A stretch of 64,000 bases of DNA from Lindgomyces ingoldianus (GCF_010093535.1 NW_022985189.1:393124-457123), one strand, 5' to 3'. Shown: positions 9,184-20,205, numbered from the stretch's first letter. Numbers and translations: made by a program. The notes: generated by a model not told the origin, from the letters alone.

Positions 9184-10806
9184 TCAGTCTTTAGCCCAAA
9201 TTCCAAACTCATCCTGGATCTCCACGATCCTCAGACCCCGCTGGTCTGCTATCAACCCCATCAACCTCTGACCTATGTCTTTTGTCTCGTTGTACTCATG
9301 GAGAAGCTTGATGCTTCTTGACGATCTTGTTCGCGGCTGCTATAACCTCCGTATCGGTGGTTTCGACTGTGGAAGGTGAATATGTTGTGGAGGATGCGTT
9401 GATTTTCGCGATGGCGTCCTGTATGTTTGGGAGGGCAGCCAGAGATGCGATGAGGGTAGCTCGTTGGGCACGGAGCTCCTCGAGAGTGCTCTCTTGGGAG
9501 GATTTTGAAGGGCTTGAGGATTTGAGTGGAAGGTCTGGCTTGGGTGGAGTTGATGACTCCGATTGGGGCTGAGGTTCTGGTGACTTGAAGTTTGGAGGGC
9601 TATTCTGCATTTGAGGGCCACTTCGTTGCGGTAGAGAGCTTGGGTTGGCTGCACTATCAGTCCCGCGGGTCGATGTGTCGCTGGTAGGGCTACGCTGCTG
9701 TGAACCCTGTGCTTTTTTCGTCTCAGTCGTGGGTTCAGTGCCCCAATTGTCGTCGCTGCACAAATTGTGTTCTTTGGGGGGGGGGGGGGGCGCATCCAAC
9801 GCAGGTATCGTCGATTCATTCAAACCGGCTTTATCTCCCCGTGAAGGATCCCCGCTAGGGTCAATCTACTAGAGAGTCAGCTTCAAGGGACGTAAAAGTC
9901 AGAACGGACATACCTGGAGTTGAGGAGTCTTCCTTCCCTCGCGGCCAGCGTCTACCATCTCAACATCTTTGAGCAGCCGTCCATCTACGACGTGTATTTT
10001 GTCCATCGACGCTCCAGCCGTCTCCTTCACCCCTCTATCAGGCTCTTGATGTGATTGGCGAAAACTTAATTCCCCACCAGTCACTTTTGCTGCATCGGCA
10101 GGCAGGGTAGAATGCCCCGAGGCCGGATATCCTGTTCGGATACTGCCCTTTTCTCCTCGAGGGATGCCGGATCCTTCAAAAGGGATACTGTATCCTCAAT
10201 ATCGGGCGAAATAGTCTGCCGCTTGGTACTTTTGTCTTCCGCGGCAGGATTCGACTTTTGTACGGTGAGAATTGGCTTGTCCACGGAGATCACACAACCG
10301 TTTGTTGCTCTTCCATCGTTGTCACCTGGTTGTGAATTTGGGTGCAAGAATTCCATATCTTCTGCATTTGCAGCTCGCTCCGACACTTTCTGTTCCGAGT
10401 TGCGAACAGGTGGATCTAGAATCTCAATTCATTCCGTAACACTACATTTAGCCTGCATAACTTCCAACTCTTGAACAGTCTCTATGTTGCCGCGATTGGC
10501 TTCAGGACGCTATAAGCGAGGTTCGTTAGACTGCATGTCAGCTGAGTGGACAGGATTGGATTTATCGACATTCGCGAAAACGTTTGCTTGAGCTTGAGTC
10601 AAGCCTTCAACTTGTTTTAAGGAGATGTTTGAAACATCGTCACTGAAAGCTTGCTCGGTGCCAGCCCCTGCTTTGAGCGCGTCTTGGGCTGCATGGAGAG
10701 CATCCTCTTTAGCGGGAGAAAACCTGTCAGCAGAGATTGAGGTTACAACCGGTGAGGATGCCATAAACTCGTCTTTTGAGTCAGGAATCTCCGTGACGCC
10801 CGCCAT
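9184..10806 (-). pseudogene. swi5: Swi5-like recombination mediator, broken
   Basis: Swi5, with Sfr1/Mei5, helps Rad51 and Dmc1 filaments in homologous recombination. The conserved C-terminus is clear: TLEELRAQRATLIASLAALP and EVIAAANKIVKKH in one frame (ending near 9311), then KLLHEYNETKDIGQRLMGLI and RIVEIQDEFGI in another, to TGA at 9184. The two halves are out of frame by what looks like a 2-base loss between KKH and KLL. The likely start is ATG at 10806 (MAGVTEIPDSKDEF), typical of small fungal nuclear proteins. The long, disordered N-terminal part has two in-frame stops (TAG 10510-10512, TGA 10429-10431) and a second frame change near 10090-10100. A 48-bp intron (9866-9913, GTATGT...CTGAC...TAG) removes an in-frame TGA and joins the frame in phase 0. 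Four lesions argue for a pseudogene, but assembly error at single sites is possible. Confidence 0.75.
9776..9790. repeat. 15-base G run in Swi5-like exon 2
   Basis: A run of 15 G on the + strand encodes a proline stretch in the minus-strand Swi5-like frame. In this assembly the run keeps the frame open. Such runs are prone to slippage both in cells and in sequencing. Confidence 0.9.
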
Positions 10807-11940
10807 TTCAAGGGTTTTGGTGTTGGAACCTGTGAAGACGCAGTCGTCATCCTTCGGTGGACCTCTCTCAGAGTACCAGCCGTCAAGAACTCCGCGCCTT
10901 CCGTTCACGTAAGCGGCAATAACGATGCATGAATGTTGGGCCTTCACTGAAACAACCTGCGCCTCCTATCCACTTGACGCTTTTGTTCCTCGGTCACACA
11001 CGACTCTCTGGATGCTTTTCACCACCTAGAACCCTCCACGTCGGAGTCACCATCGTTCTGTCGTCACCAGTTTTGACAAACTGACGCCCCATCGGTCTTT
11101 GACATCCTCGATTTAAGGAGGGTAAATCGCAGCGTAAGGCACATTTCGCCCTATGTTAGATTTCTCTGGCATAGTCGTGCTCAGTTGTCTGCAGAAACTC
11201 AGACGCGTAAGGCTTCATTGCATCTACGAAGTGACTGATCTAAGCGTGATCACTGAGCCTACAAAATGAGAGAATTTAGGCCTTGGCAAACACCTTACAG
11301 GAGGATCTCAAATAAGAATTAAATGGTTGATTGAGGGGGTGCATACTGCTGTCAGAGTGGAAAAGTCGCGTTTGCTAAGTACAGATAACGAAAGGATAGC
11401 AGCGAGTATGAAATGGCCTTAGGCATGTGTATAGAATTTGGGCCGACCTTCGGATGGACCGCAATTCTCGTCTTGTTTGTTTCACGTATCTAGTTGATAA
11501 CGATTACGGAATTTTGCAGTGAAACTATACCAAACCTCACTCTGAAAAGACAAGCGGGGCGTACTTTGCAACCTTTGATAATCCACTCTAGATGACGATA
11601 GTGGTCTTTTCCACCGCACTGACTTCTCAGGGTTGGGGTGTGTTGCTCTAAAATAGATTCATCCCTACTGGTAACTCTTCAACACTGTGGCACCCTTTTG
11701 TTAAAGTAACAGGGTCACCACCATGGGGTCCGAGAACTTGAAACCACTTCCACTTCCAGGAAAAATCACAGCCGAAGAGATAGACACATCCACCGATTGG
11801 TCCATCTCATGAAAGAGTTAACTCCCCCGATAACTTCGAAGAGCGACTTAAGAAGAAGTAATCTGATCGCCACGATGATAACTAAGAACTTTAATCCGCT
11901 TTAATTATACCTAGGCACCTCCTCGACCAAAACCGCCAAT
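10807..11940. other. Intergenic, no gene seen
   Basis: Upstream region of the Swi5-like gene. A minus-strand open frame extends above the chosen start to 10947, but its first 47 residues do not look conserved. A short + strand frame from 11722 (MGSENLKPLPLPGK) stops within 30 codons and is not recognised; it might be the decayed 5' end of the F-box-like remnant. Confidence 0.4.
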
Positions 11941-12612
11941 CTTTTCTCGATCTGCCTGGAGAGGTGCAAACATGGTGTACTAGCTTGCGTGGTCTATCGA
12001 AGGCCGGAACTCCTGAGTTATATACGATCGGGAAGCAAAGAGGCTGTTTGCAGTGTCAGATCTCCAAGGTCTAGTCACGCGATGTTGTACTTCCACCCCA
12101 GAACCACTGCCTGCTACACTGCCTGTTTTACCTGCGGCATAGTCACTTGTTGCCTAGCCTACTACTTTGCATACAGACTCTTAGGTTCCATCCTTTAGCA
12201 ATCAACCCAGTTCCTTATCTCTGTGCCTACCAAAAGCTCCCCAAAAAGCTTCCCAGAAGTAGATCATCTGGGAGCTGGCCAGTGACACCCCACACATTCT
12301 TTCTGATACCGTCAAGGAGTATTAAAACTCTGAATCGAACTGTGTGCACGCACTTGATATCCTCAGCCCCCTGAATCACATCACCCAGCAAGACGCCCAT
12401 TCATTTTCTACGCTAAAGCACACTCCATGGCCAACTACCAGAACAAACCGCTAGGTGTGCACTTCCTCGGGATGGTCAAGAAGGATGACCCAGCTAGTTT
12501 GACATCCATGAAGATTCAGGACCTGAACCTTGGCTTTCTATCCTCTTCGATTGCAAGAACCTGAGATACGTGGAGATGTGCAGCCTCTCCTGGTTCAACG
12601 ACAAATCACATT
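11941..12612 (+). pseudogene. Decayed F-box-like / LPGE(I/V)RNMVY-family gene
   Basis: The + strand shows fragments in shifting frames. SFLDLPGEVQT reads on, after a frame change, as MVY-stop-LAWSIEGRNS (about 11950-12015), resembling the LDLPGEIRNMVYEL start common in large fungal F-box-like or 2EXR-type families. About 400 bp later come KPLGVHFLGMVKKDDPASLT (from 12427) and, in another frame, LFDCKNLRYVEMCSLSWFND (about 12540-12601). Several stops and at least two frame changes separate them. The family assignment rests mainly on the first motif. In such families the N-terminal motif may recruit SCF ubiquitin ligase, but no role can be claimed for this copy. Confidence 0.4.
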
Positions 12613-13110
12613 CCCACTCCTACATGCGGAATCGGGGAAAGGTCTCTGCTAATTAGATCCCAGTTTTCAATACGTCTAAGCGTATTGCTACTCGCCTTGT
12701 TGGGATGTGTAATTAAATTTCTAGATGTTAGAATTGAGATGAATCTCGACTTTGATATGCGGTGGAACAGTCTAGGTAGGGAGTATGAAGAGGATAATGT
12801 GATGATTGTAGCTAGGTATGTGGATACAGGTAATAGAATAAGTACGACTGTTGTGGGGGTGATTGAGATCGAGGAGCAAGGGAAGACGAGCCTGGTTTGG
12901 AGGGATACTGAAGACACGGGGGTGGTGACCATGCGGAGACGGTAGCCGAAGAGTGGTTGGGTGAGGAAGGAGTGGGAAAGGATTTGGATTGCAATGGAGA
13001 GGAGAATACGGTGGATAACTAGATACTCATTTAGGCTGATACGAGAGGTATAATATCTAGAATCTTGACTATTTAGACATGATTTTACAATATAAACGAG
13101 ATATAGAGTG
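12613..13110. other. No recognisable gene
   Basis: Overlapping open frames exist on both strands (12685-12945 plus; 12606-13163 minus), with no motif I can identify. The minus-strand frame overlaps the end of the CFEM-like gene and is Ser/Thr/Leu/Ile-rich, probably chance. Confidence 0.35.
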
Positions 13111-13942
13111 CTATCTGATAGTACTGCGTTTGATCTGTATACAACACGTGACCAATGCCGCAATTGTTGCTGGAAGTCCTATTCCAATTCCGACGCCAAG
13201 CGCGATTTTGTCCGACGAGCTCAGCCCCCCTCCCTGTTTCTTCTCGGCTGTAAGAGTTGGTGCGGCGGTGACTGTGGACTGCAGTGTAACTATTCTCCCC
13301 GGGGTGCTCGTTATGGGCGGTAGGGATATCGTCATCCAAGTCGTGATTAAGCCTGATGAAACCCGTCAGTCGATCAAGTCGGAAAGGGGGCTTAGCGCTC
13401 CTCCTGTATGGAGTACTTGCCATTCAACACCCTATTAACCTAACAAGAACAACGAAAGCCCCGTACACCAAATAATTACACTTACTTGATGATTGGCTTC
13501 CGCTGGCTGCTGTTACTGTGGCAACCGAAATGACAGTAGTAACACTTCCGCCGCCCGGTACCGTAGGCTCTGCAGCATTTGTAGCTGGGAAACTCATAGC
13601 CTTGGCGCAATATCCATTATATACACTAATGGCGCTGCTCACATCTATCGTGGGCGACACAACGTCGGTGCAGGCGGTCGATATGCAGGCGGACAGTATT
13701 TTCGATGCACGAGGGGGTGCGTCAGCCCGACAGTAGCATTCATTCACCCAGGGTGATGAGCATCCAAGTTGGACAGATAGATCTCCGTTCGGAGGGGACC
13801 CCCAGAGACAAGATTTAATACAGCCGCGTTGCTCGTTGTAGGCCGTTTGTTGGACAATCGAATTCGATTGCGCAGAAAGAACGCTTGCGATATGCCAGCA
13901 GAGGGGGATAAGGTGCAAAATTAAACTGAAGAATAGCCTCAT
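13111..13942 (-). CDS. CFEM-like secreted/membrane protein
   Basis: Predicted 232 residues from two exons: 13942-13486 and 13352-13111, joined across a 133-bp intron (13353-13485; donor GTAAGT, branch CTGAC, acceptor CAG). The exon phases match (1+2). Residues 1-24 form a signal peptide (MRLFFSLILHLIPLCWHIAS...). Next comes a compact domain of about 75 residues with eight cysteines (GCIKSCLWG ... LGC ... NECYCR ... LSAC ... TAC ... YC), the layout of fungal CFEM-type domains, which occur in cell-surface, haem-binding and host-interaction proteins. A Ser/Thr/Val linker follows, then a single transmembrane helix near the C-terminus (IALGVGIGIGLPATIAALVT) and a short basic tail. So it is probably a type I plasma-membrane protein with the Cys-rich domain outside. 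The exact role is unknown. The start is the only Met before the signal peptide. Confidence 0.8.
13353..13485 (-). other. Intron of the CFEM-like gene
   Basis: GTAAGT donor at 13485, CTGAC branch-like motif, ATCAG acceptor at 13353. Splicing is required because the exon 1 frame otherwise runs past the repeat of Ser residues into unrelated sequence and stops at 13424, while the exon 2 frame has an upstream stop. Confidence 0.8.
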
Positions 13943-15385
13943 GCTTAGGGGTTGACGAGGTTAAAAATCAATGGACAGGCACGACTGAGGTGAATGAGTT
14001 TATGTTCTGAGGGAAAGTGGAAGGCTGGGACTGCAGGCAGCCTCAGTGCGCCACGAGGATGCCTTGTACTGACCTGGTGTCCAAGAAGGGTTGTTGGCTT
14101 TTTAGCAAGGCTAATATTGCCGTGATCTACCTAGCTTACCACTCGCCACGCAACTGACTCACAGCTATATGCCCTCTATGCACCAGCCTTACCACGTGAT
14201 GACTTGTTTCTCCAGCCAAGTACTTCCTTACAGCAAGCCATGCATTCATGAGACTTGCGAGAAGGTACTTATGATTAAACAAGGGGTGTGGAATCCACTT
14301 GCATTATCTATTTGACATGGAATCTTCATTCTACCTTGGTAATGGAGCCTTGTAGTGTTGCAACATCGACGACATGCGGAGAACATAGCCCCGGAAGAAA
14401 AAGAGGCAGTGGAAATGTGGGCACTCGCGGAAAGGTAGATTTAGGCGAGTGGCTAAGATTCTAACACATTTCTTTTTAGTATACAGAGGAGCAACAACGC
14501 AGGGCTTTTTCCAAATTCAGCCTGACTATGCACGATGTTGCAGTACCTCTAACACAAACAAACGCTATTGAGAGACGCTAAGTAGACCTCGAAGCCTTCT
14601 ATTAATTATTCGTTATTTATGAATAGGCAAGCTTATTCTATGTTCAATGTCAAATCGAATAAGGCTCCTCAGCTCAGCCCATCCAACCCAGCCCCATGCG
14701 CCACACACCTCGCATCCTCCCGACAACTGTTCTCCAGCTTTACTCCATACCCTCCTCTAAACCCTTATCCTCTCCTTCCTGACCTTCGGGTTAGGCTGAA
14801 TCCTATCGATCTTTATCCGCAATCAGTTCCACCCGCTCGCGTCATACTTCCGGCAGACGGTATCGACGAAGGCTTTGATGATGCATAGAGGAGATTTTGC
14901 GGACTTGTGCAGTGAGTATGGTAGTTTAAGTGGTTAGTTGGGAAGATAGGCGTTTGAGCAGTGCATTTTTGTGCAGGATGGCTTCAAAAGTAATTGTCTT
15001 GTAATGTTGTTATACATATCTGGTCCATCCCATATCCTACATCCCCAATCAATCCCATCCAATCCAGCTAAGAGTGGGTTGTTGTCTATGCCGTAAATCT
15101 ACATCTATATACATACATAACCACGTGAGGTGTGGCTTTGATATCCTGCCTCTTTTACAGACACAACTGCTATCCCGATTCATCCACGTTTCATATTCAC
15201 CTGATATATTGAAATTAAGAAACGCCAATCCATTCCATGCCCAAACCCAGTCACCCAGACTCCCAAAATGCTCCTCCTTCTGCCCCTGCTTCAACATAGT
15301 AACCCCCGCCTCAAACACCCCCTTCTCATTCCCCTTCTACCCCCAACCAATCCCTCTTAGTTGTATACATCCTCTCTACCACCGT
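13943..15385. other. Intergenic, no gene supported
   Basis: It holds the upstream region of the CFEM-like gene and the 3' region of RPO41. A + strand frame at 14619-14888 (89 residues, Pro/Leu/Ser-rich) and frames at 15049-15580 have no recognised motif; the latter partly run antisense to the RPO41 3' end. Confidence 0.4.
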
Positions 15386-18300
15386 TCAGGAGAAGAAATA
15401 CTTGCTCTCCTTAAGCCTCTTGACATCGAAATTGCCCTTCTTAGGTACAGGCGGGAACGTCAGTGGAAGCCAGACTTGAATCTTAGAGAGTTGACGGAGT
15501 TTCGCCTTCGCCGGTGGCTGTTGTGGTTGCAATTGTTCGGCGGATGTGTCGTTCTGGGTTTGTCCCTGTGGATGTGCTGAGAGTTTGCGGGAGCTTTTGT
15601 GGGCTTCGGGACAGGTTGTGAGGTCTTCTACTGCAGCATCGTCTTTGAACAGCTCGTGCTCGGCATTCGTGGTAGATTCAGCAAGGCTGGTGGACTTCAT
15701 CTCCACCTCGGCTCCAAGCACCTCTTTCTTCACCCCCTCCAGCTTCTTCCCACCCGCCTCTTTATCCTTCCACTCTTCCCAGATACTCGTCGGCGTAACC
15801 ATCTCGGCCCCTTCCCTTCTCTTCCCCTCATCCTCACTTCCCAACAACTCCCTCCTCCTCGCCTCCAACGCCACCTCCTCCACTTTCGCCGTCCCGGATC
15901 TGCCCTCCTTCACCCTCCCTATACCCGCTCTTTGCAGCGCCCGCCATTTCGTAATCGCCTTCCCTGCTGGGCTCAAAGACGAGATTTCCGCACGGTAGTA
16001 CGAGCCTGCATATCTCGCCTTGAATTCAGCCGCAAGCCGCGAGACGATGTCTTCAGAATGCATACGCACGAAGGCGTCGCGGAGAATGGTATTGAGGTTC
16101 GGGATATCCGCCGCATGGGTCCAGAAGGAGTCATGTACGGCGGCGAAATCGAGGCCCATTTCGTTACATTTGAGCGCACTCAAGATCATGTGGGTGGCAT
16201 CCAGGGAATGTATGAAATTCGGAGGAAAAGCTTGCAGTTGTTTTCTCTTACTGACGCTACTGGACGGCGAGGATTTCTGGAGCGAGATATTCTGCAGACT
16301 CGTTTTCACCTGCACGAGTTTTTCTTTTCGATACGGCTGCACAACAGGCATTTTCAGTGGGGTCGTCCAGATAACGGATGATTTGAATTCCGACATATCC
16401 TTCACTAATTTCTTTTGCGCTGCCTCGGTCAACTTTTTCGCGTACTTATATTTCGGATCGAAGCCTTGGCTCTTGCCTTCGAAGCGGTCTTGGATCCGAC
16501 GGACCTGTTCCGCAGTAATGGAAGTCGTGATACGATCTGCGCACTTCCCAAGCCAAAACTGTATCTCCTGCGCGCCGTTGAAGATCTTTCCCAGCGCTTG
16601 GAAAATCTTCTTTGCAACATACATCGACACATGATTAAGGCTAGGGACGCCCGGGGTTTCTTCGAAAACGGGGATGAGTTGTCGGAGCTCGTCGTGCACT
16701 TGCGCTTTCGCGCCGATGAAGGTTACGCCGTAGACGTTGGTCATGACGGTGCGTTTTACGACTTTTCGGGAGACTTTGCCGTCGATAAATTTGGCGATGG
16801 GGTTTCCGGCTGCGGCGTCCTCGGCGACGATTTCTTTCACGAGTTCCGCGACACCGGTGTAGATGTCTTGGGGGCGGTCGGAGGGTTCGAGATTGACTTG
16901 GCTTGCGCCGGCTTGGTCACCGCCAAGAGCGGCGTAGTGCTGGAGTCCGTTACAGGTTCCATCTTGGTGGACTGGGAGATGAGAGATGAACCGCGTGGGG
17001 TCGGGAGAGTCCAAGGCATTCTTTAGTTCGATGCAGCAAGCCAAACATTGCCAGGGGTCTTCAGCTTTTGCCCACCACCGTCGTCCGTTAAGTGGATTGG
17101 TAGCGGAATCGTAGACCTCGTTGAGGTTGTTCATGGCAAATTGCTCTCTATCCTTCAAACTGGCCTTGTCATAACCGTAAAGATTTGCAAGATGGACCTT
17201 CAACCACTGAAGCCCTACAGTGCCGAGTTCCTTGCCGTTCGCAAACCTCAGCAGACCTCTTGGAAGGTCCGACCCAATATGATTGAGAAGCGGAGGGATT
17301 GGGTACGCTCTGCCGCGGAAATCGATACTATGTGGGAAGAAGAACCGCTCGTTTAGATACGCCTTTGCGACCTCCAATTGAAAGTTTTGGAAGCATCGTT
17401 GCGAATGAAAACCGGCCTTTTCGTTTTCATATTCCTTCAACTTGTTTACCCACTTCATGCGCTGGTCAAAAGGAGCATCAGCGCTCGGTTCCTGCGGCGG
17501 CGTAATCTTCAAAACCTCTGGTACGAGGCCGCCGACATCTTCGCCGGCATTCCAAGCGTGAACCATGACGCGGAAAACATCGGCATTGATGTTCCAAGGG
17601 ACTTTTCCGAGCGTGTCCAAGCCGGCTAGCACTTTCTTCATATCCCCGTTCTCGATCGCGGAAACAGTGTAGGCCATTTGCATTTCGTCCTTGGCTTTGA
17701 TTCGCACGCATTTTTCGTTAAGGGTGTAGTAACCGCCGTCTTCGAATCCCACCCAATGTTTTGGCTCTACCAACATGGGCAATTTGACCGTTGAGATGTT
17801 GTGAACAGATTCTTTCCTCAGCTTTTCCATAACCTTATGATGTGGCACTATCCAAGCACACTTCTTACCGTTTTGGAAGCCTGTAGTGTGCGAGAATGCT
17901 GGTTGTGTTCTCGTCAACTGCTTGCCTGTCTTGGGATCTTCGCAGGAGACCGTGATCATGGCGGACTGTACGAACTTCTGGATAACCATTGCGCCAATTT
18001 TTGTCCTCACGTGAAGGGGGAAATCCTTGTGTTGAATAGTGTCGAGGGATGGTCTAGAACTTTCTCCGATGGCATTGAGATTCACCTTGTTTTTGCTTAG
18101 CTTGGTAAGGAGTTCCTGACGAATTTGAGTGCGCTGCTTGCGCATAACCAATTTCTGCCTTTGTTTTATCCCTGTGTTGATATCGTCTTCAATGTCACCT
18201 CCAATGTTAAGCGCTAGACTCGCAATCCTGAGGTTGTTGGTATCCTCCCGTCCCATTTGGACGCAAGACGTAATAGTCCTTTGAACGGTCACAGCAGCCA

Positions 18301-19669
18301 TCTTTTCCACAGAACAGCCTTCGAGGTATGCGCCATATATTTGTCGGTCGTCGAGTTGGTTCGCCTTGGATGGGTTCGATAAGACCTCTTTTATCACCTT
18401 CATCTCTTTTTGAAGGAGCGGCAAGAGCGCGGAGTACCAATGCCACATCAATGCTTGCACGGGCTTTGATTGCAGAACGCCGTGTATCCCCATCTCTGCC
18501 AGCTTCGCGTCTTCGGCTTTCCAGCGCTCAGTCGCAGCCAAGCTGGAGTCTTCTTCAAGTTTTATCTGCTTCATATACGCGTAGGCTCTGTCTTTCTCTT
18601 CTTGCGACCCTTCCATTTCATGGGGATAAGGGATGCCTTTCCCCGGCTCGAACATAGCCAATGCGCTCTTCAGGCTTGATAGACCTAGCCCCTTCTGCTC
18701 CACCGGCTTCACTTGTAATGAATCGTCCCGAATTAAACCGTGCTGAATAGCGATAGCACGGCCTGCGGGAGTGCTGATCTGAATATCTTGCAGCTCTTCA
18801 ACTGGGGGGGGTTCGTCGTAAACCTCGGGCTGGAATCTGATCAAAGTATCCCACTCCTCGTCCGAGAACTCCGGAGACGAATTGACGCCCTCAAACACGG
18901 CGGGCCCACACTCCCGTGCCGAGTCTAGATACTTGAGTATCGAGCTCTCCCTTTTGCCACCTTCCAAGAAATTCATTGACGCCCGGAGAATTGTGACGAA
19001 AGTCTGCGCATCCGGCTCAACGCCCTTGCCCATCATCTCGGTATTGTACCATGCCTCAATATCCGCCATGGCTGTCTTTGATGGATTCTGCTCTGCGAGC
19101 TCGAAAAGTGCCCGCAGATACACATTGTGGGCGCCCACCACCTCTGGCGCAGAGGGGCTATACATATCTGTCAACCGCTGTACAATCGCCGTCGCCCGGT
19201 CTATGCGTCCAACTCGTATGCAAGCATGGAGGTTTTGATGAAGCTCCGCGGGATCACCACCAATGCCCATCCGCACTCTAAGCTGCGGTGCCGCCGCAAC
19301 CGAGCCATTTATGATGAGCGGCCTCGAAGGATCCCACGGCTGCAACCTCGATGTTTCGGGCGAGGGTGGGCGACTCCCCCACTGCGGTACTATGCCATGG
19401 AAGGGAATCGCATCGTACGGAGACGGCTGGAGGTCTGCGGCGGTTGCAAGCGATCTCGTCTCCTGTCGTGACGATAATGCAGTTGATAGTCTCTGTTTCC
19501 GAGAGTCATGGGAATGATTCGCAGTAACGGACACCACACTCGCCGCCCATCGCATCTGAGCGGGACATAGCCATGGCAGCGTCAATTGTTCGCGTATGCG
19601 TATTCGACCCGGGTTCGTGAGGGCGTCTCGTCGGAGCTTCCGTCGTGCCGCTGCTGCTCGCGCGAGCAT
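15386..19669 (-). CDS. RPO41: Mitochondrial DNA-directed RNA polymerase
   Basis: A single-exon gene of 1427 residues, the usual length for Pezizomycotina. It is the single-subunit, T7-phage-like polymerase that transcribes the mitochondrial genome and primes its replication. The N-terminus is Ala/Arg-rich without acidic residues (MLARAAAARRKLRRDAL), as in a mitochondrial import signal. Residues ~140-250 form the N-terminal PPR-like region. The polymerase core shows the FPHSIDFRGRAYPIPPLLNH block (~775), motif A with the catalytic Asp (HQDGTCNGLQHYAALGGD, ~900), motif B (RKVVKRTVMTNVYGVTFIGA, ~960) and motif C (HDSFW, ~1178, second catalytic Asp). A Lys/Glu-rich insertion of about 170 residues lies before the C-terminal end (KYFFS), a common fungal extension. 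All key residues are present, so it should be functional. The start is the first Met and gives the expected leader. Confidence 0.97.
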   Translation of the reverse strand: MLARAAAARRKLRRDALTNPGRIRIREQLTLPWLCPAQMRWAASVVSVTANHSHDSRKQRLSTALSSRQETRSLATAADLQPSPYDAIPFHGIVPQWGSRPPSPETSRLQPWDPSRPLIINGSVAAAPQLRVRMGIGGDPAELHQNLHACIRVGRIDRATAIVQRLTDMYSPSAPEVVGAHNVYLRALFELAEQNPSKTAMADIEAWYNTEMMGKGVEPDAQTFVTILRASMNFLEGGKRESSILKYLDSARECGPAVFEGVNSSPEFSDEEWDTLIRFQPEVYDEPPPVEELQDIQISTPAGRAIAIQHGLIRDDSLQVKPVEQKGLGLSSLKSALAMFEPGKGIPYPHEMEGSQEEKDRAYAYMKQIKLEEDSSLAATERWKAEDAKLAEMGIHGVLQSKPVQALMWHWYSALLPLLQKEMKVIKEVLSNPSKANQLDDRQIYGAYLEGCSVEKMAAVTVQRTITSCVQMGREDTNNLRIASLALNIGGDIEDDINTGIKQRQKLVMRKQRTQIRQELLTKLSKNKVNLNAIGESSRPSLDTIQHKDFPLHVRTKIGAMVIQKFVQSAMITVSCEDPKTGKQLTRTQPAFSHTTGFQNGKKCAWIVPHHKVMEKLRKESVHNISTVKLPMLVEPKHWVGFEDGGYYTLNEKCVRIKAKDEMQMAYTVSAIENGDMKKVLAGLDTLGKVPWNINADVFRVMVHAWNAGEDVGGLVPEVLKITPPQEPSADAPFDQRMKWVNKLKEYENEKAGFHSQRCFQNFQLEVAKAYLNERFFFPHSIDFRGRAYPIPPLLNHIGSDLPRGLLRFANGKELGTVGLQWLKVHLANLYGYDKASLKDREQFAMNNLNEVYDSATNPLNGRRWWAKAEDPWQCLACCIELKNALDSPDPTRFISHLPVHQDGTCNGLQHYAALGGDQAGASQVNLEPSDRPQDIYTGVAELVKEIVAEDAAAGNPIAKFIDGKVSRKVVKRTVMTNVYGVTFIGAKAQVHDELRQLIPVFEETPGVPSLNHVSMYVAKKIFQALGKIFNGAQEIQFWLGKCADRITTSITAEQVRRIQDRFEGKSQGFDPKYKYAKKLTEAAQKKLVKDMSEFKSSVIWTTPLKMPVVQPYRKEKLVQVKTSLQNISLQKSSPSSSVSKRKQLQAFPPNFIHSLDATHMILSALKCNEMGLDFAAVHDSFWTHAADIPNLNTILRDAFVRMHSEDIVSRLAAEFKARYAGSYYRAEISSLSPAGKAITKWRALQRAGIGRVKEGRSGTAKVEEVALEARRRELLGSEDEGKRREGAEMVTPTSIWEEWKDKEAGGKKLEGVKKEVLGAEVEMKSTSLAESTTNAEHELFKDDAAVEDLTTCPEAHKSSRKLSAHPQGQTQNDTSAEQLQPQQPPAKAKLRQLSKIQVWLPLTFPPVPKKGNFDVKRLKESKYFFS

Positions 19670-20205
19670 TTCAATGGGGTATTAAAATATTAATAAGCGA
19701 AGGGAAAATGCGGCAACGACATGCAAAAAGAAGGAAGAAGCCCGGAAGCACAGGCTGGGAAACGAGGACAGAAACACAGGCGCGAGTGAGAAGCCGTGGG
19801 GATGGAGGAAGTTGGGAATGGTAAAAATTATCGCTGCTAGAATGAGGCGTCTTATTCGGTCGGCCCGAGCTTCAGTCACGTGGTGTTGAAAAGTCCCGTG
19901 ACCTCGAGTCATGTTGCGCTCTCGCGTTGACGTCGACCGTAGCAATACTAAGTGAATTCACAGCACGAACAATTTTGATTTAGATGTAAGTTGAAACAGT
20001 TTCTCATAGAGAACTGGCTGGTGATGCCATTAGCAGACGTTCGTGGAGCATTCTGGCTCTTCTTTCCCGTCTTGGAACACGCTCCTAAAATGAAGATAAT
20101 ATGCCTGAACACCATACGCCACCATCCAGCTCTACCCATCCCGCAATGCAGGGAAATCCTTCTATACGCGTAATTTCAAGCAAGCCCAAGACGCTTTAAA
20201 CCTCA
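19670..20205. other. Intergenic: RPO41 upstream / GT-like gene downstream
   Basis: It contains the RPO41 promoter and 5' leader and the 3' end region of the next minus-strand gene. Small open frames on both strands look like chance. No TATA box or other element is clear. Confidence 0.5.

Noticed and set aside
13424..13484. Unspliced end of the CFEM-like frame (stop at 13424)
   Set aside because: A consensus donor (GTAAGT), branch and acceptor join it in phase to an exon with a transmembrane helix, which is the more typical protein.
14619..14888. 89-codon + strand frame
   Set aside because: Pro/Ser/Leu-rich, no motif, and nothing in the context to support it.
15546..19517. Many + strand open frames of 60-260 codons across this region
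   Set aside because: They lie antisense to the clearly coding RPO41 frame, have skewed Arg/Ser/Leu composition and no motifs; they are shadows of a GC-rich gene.
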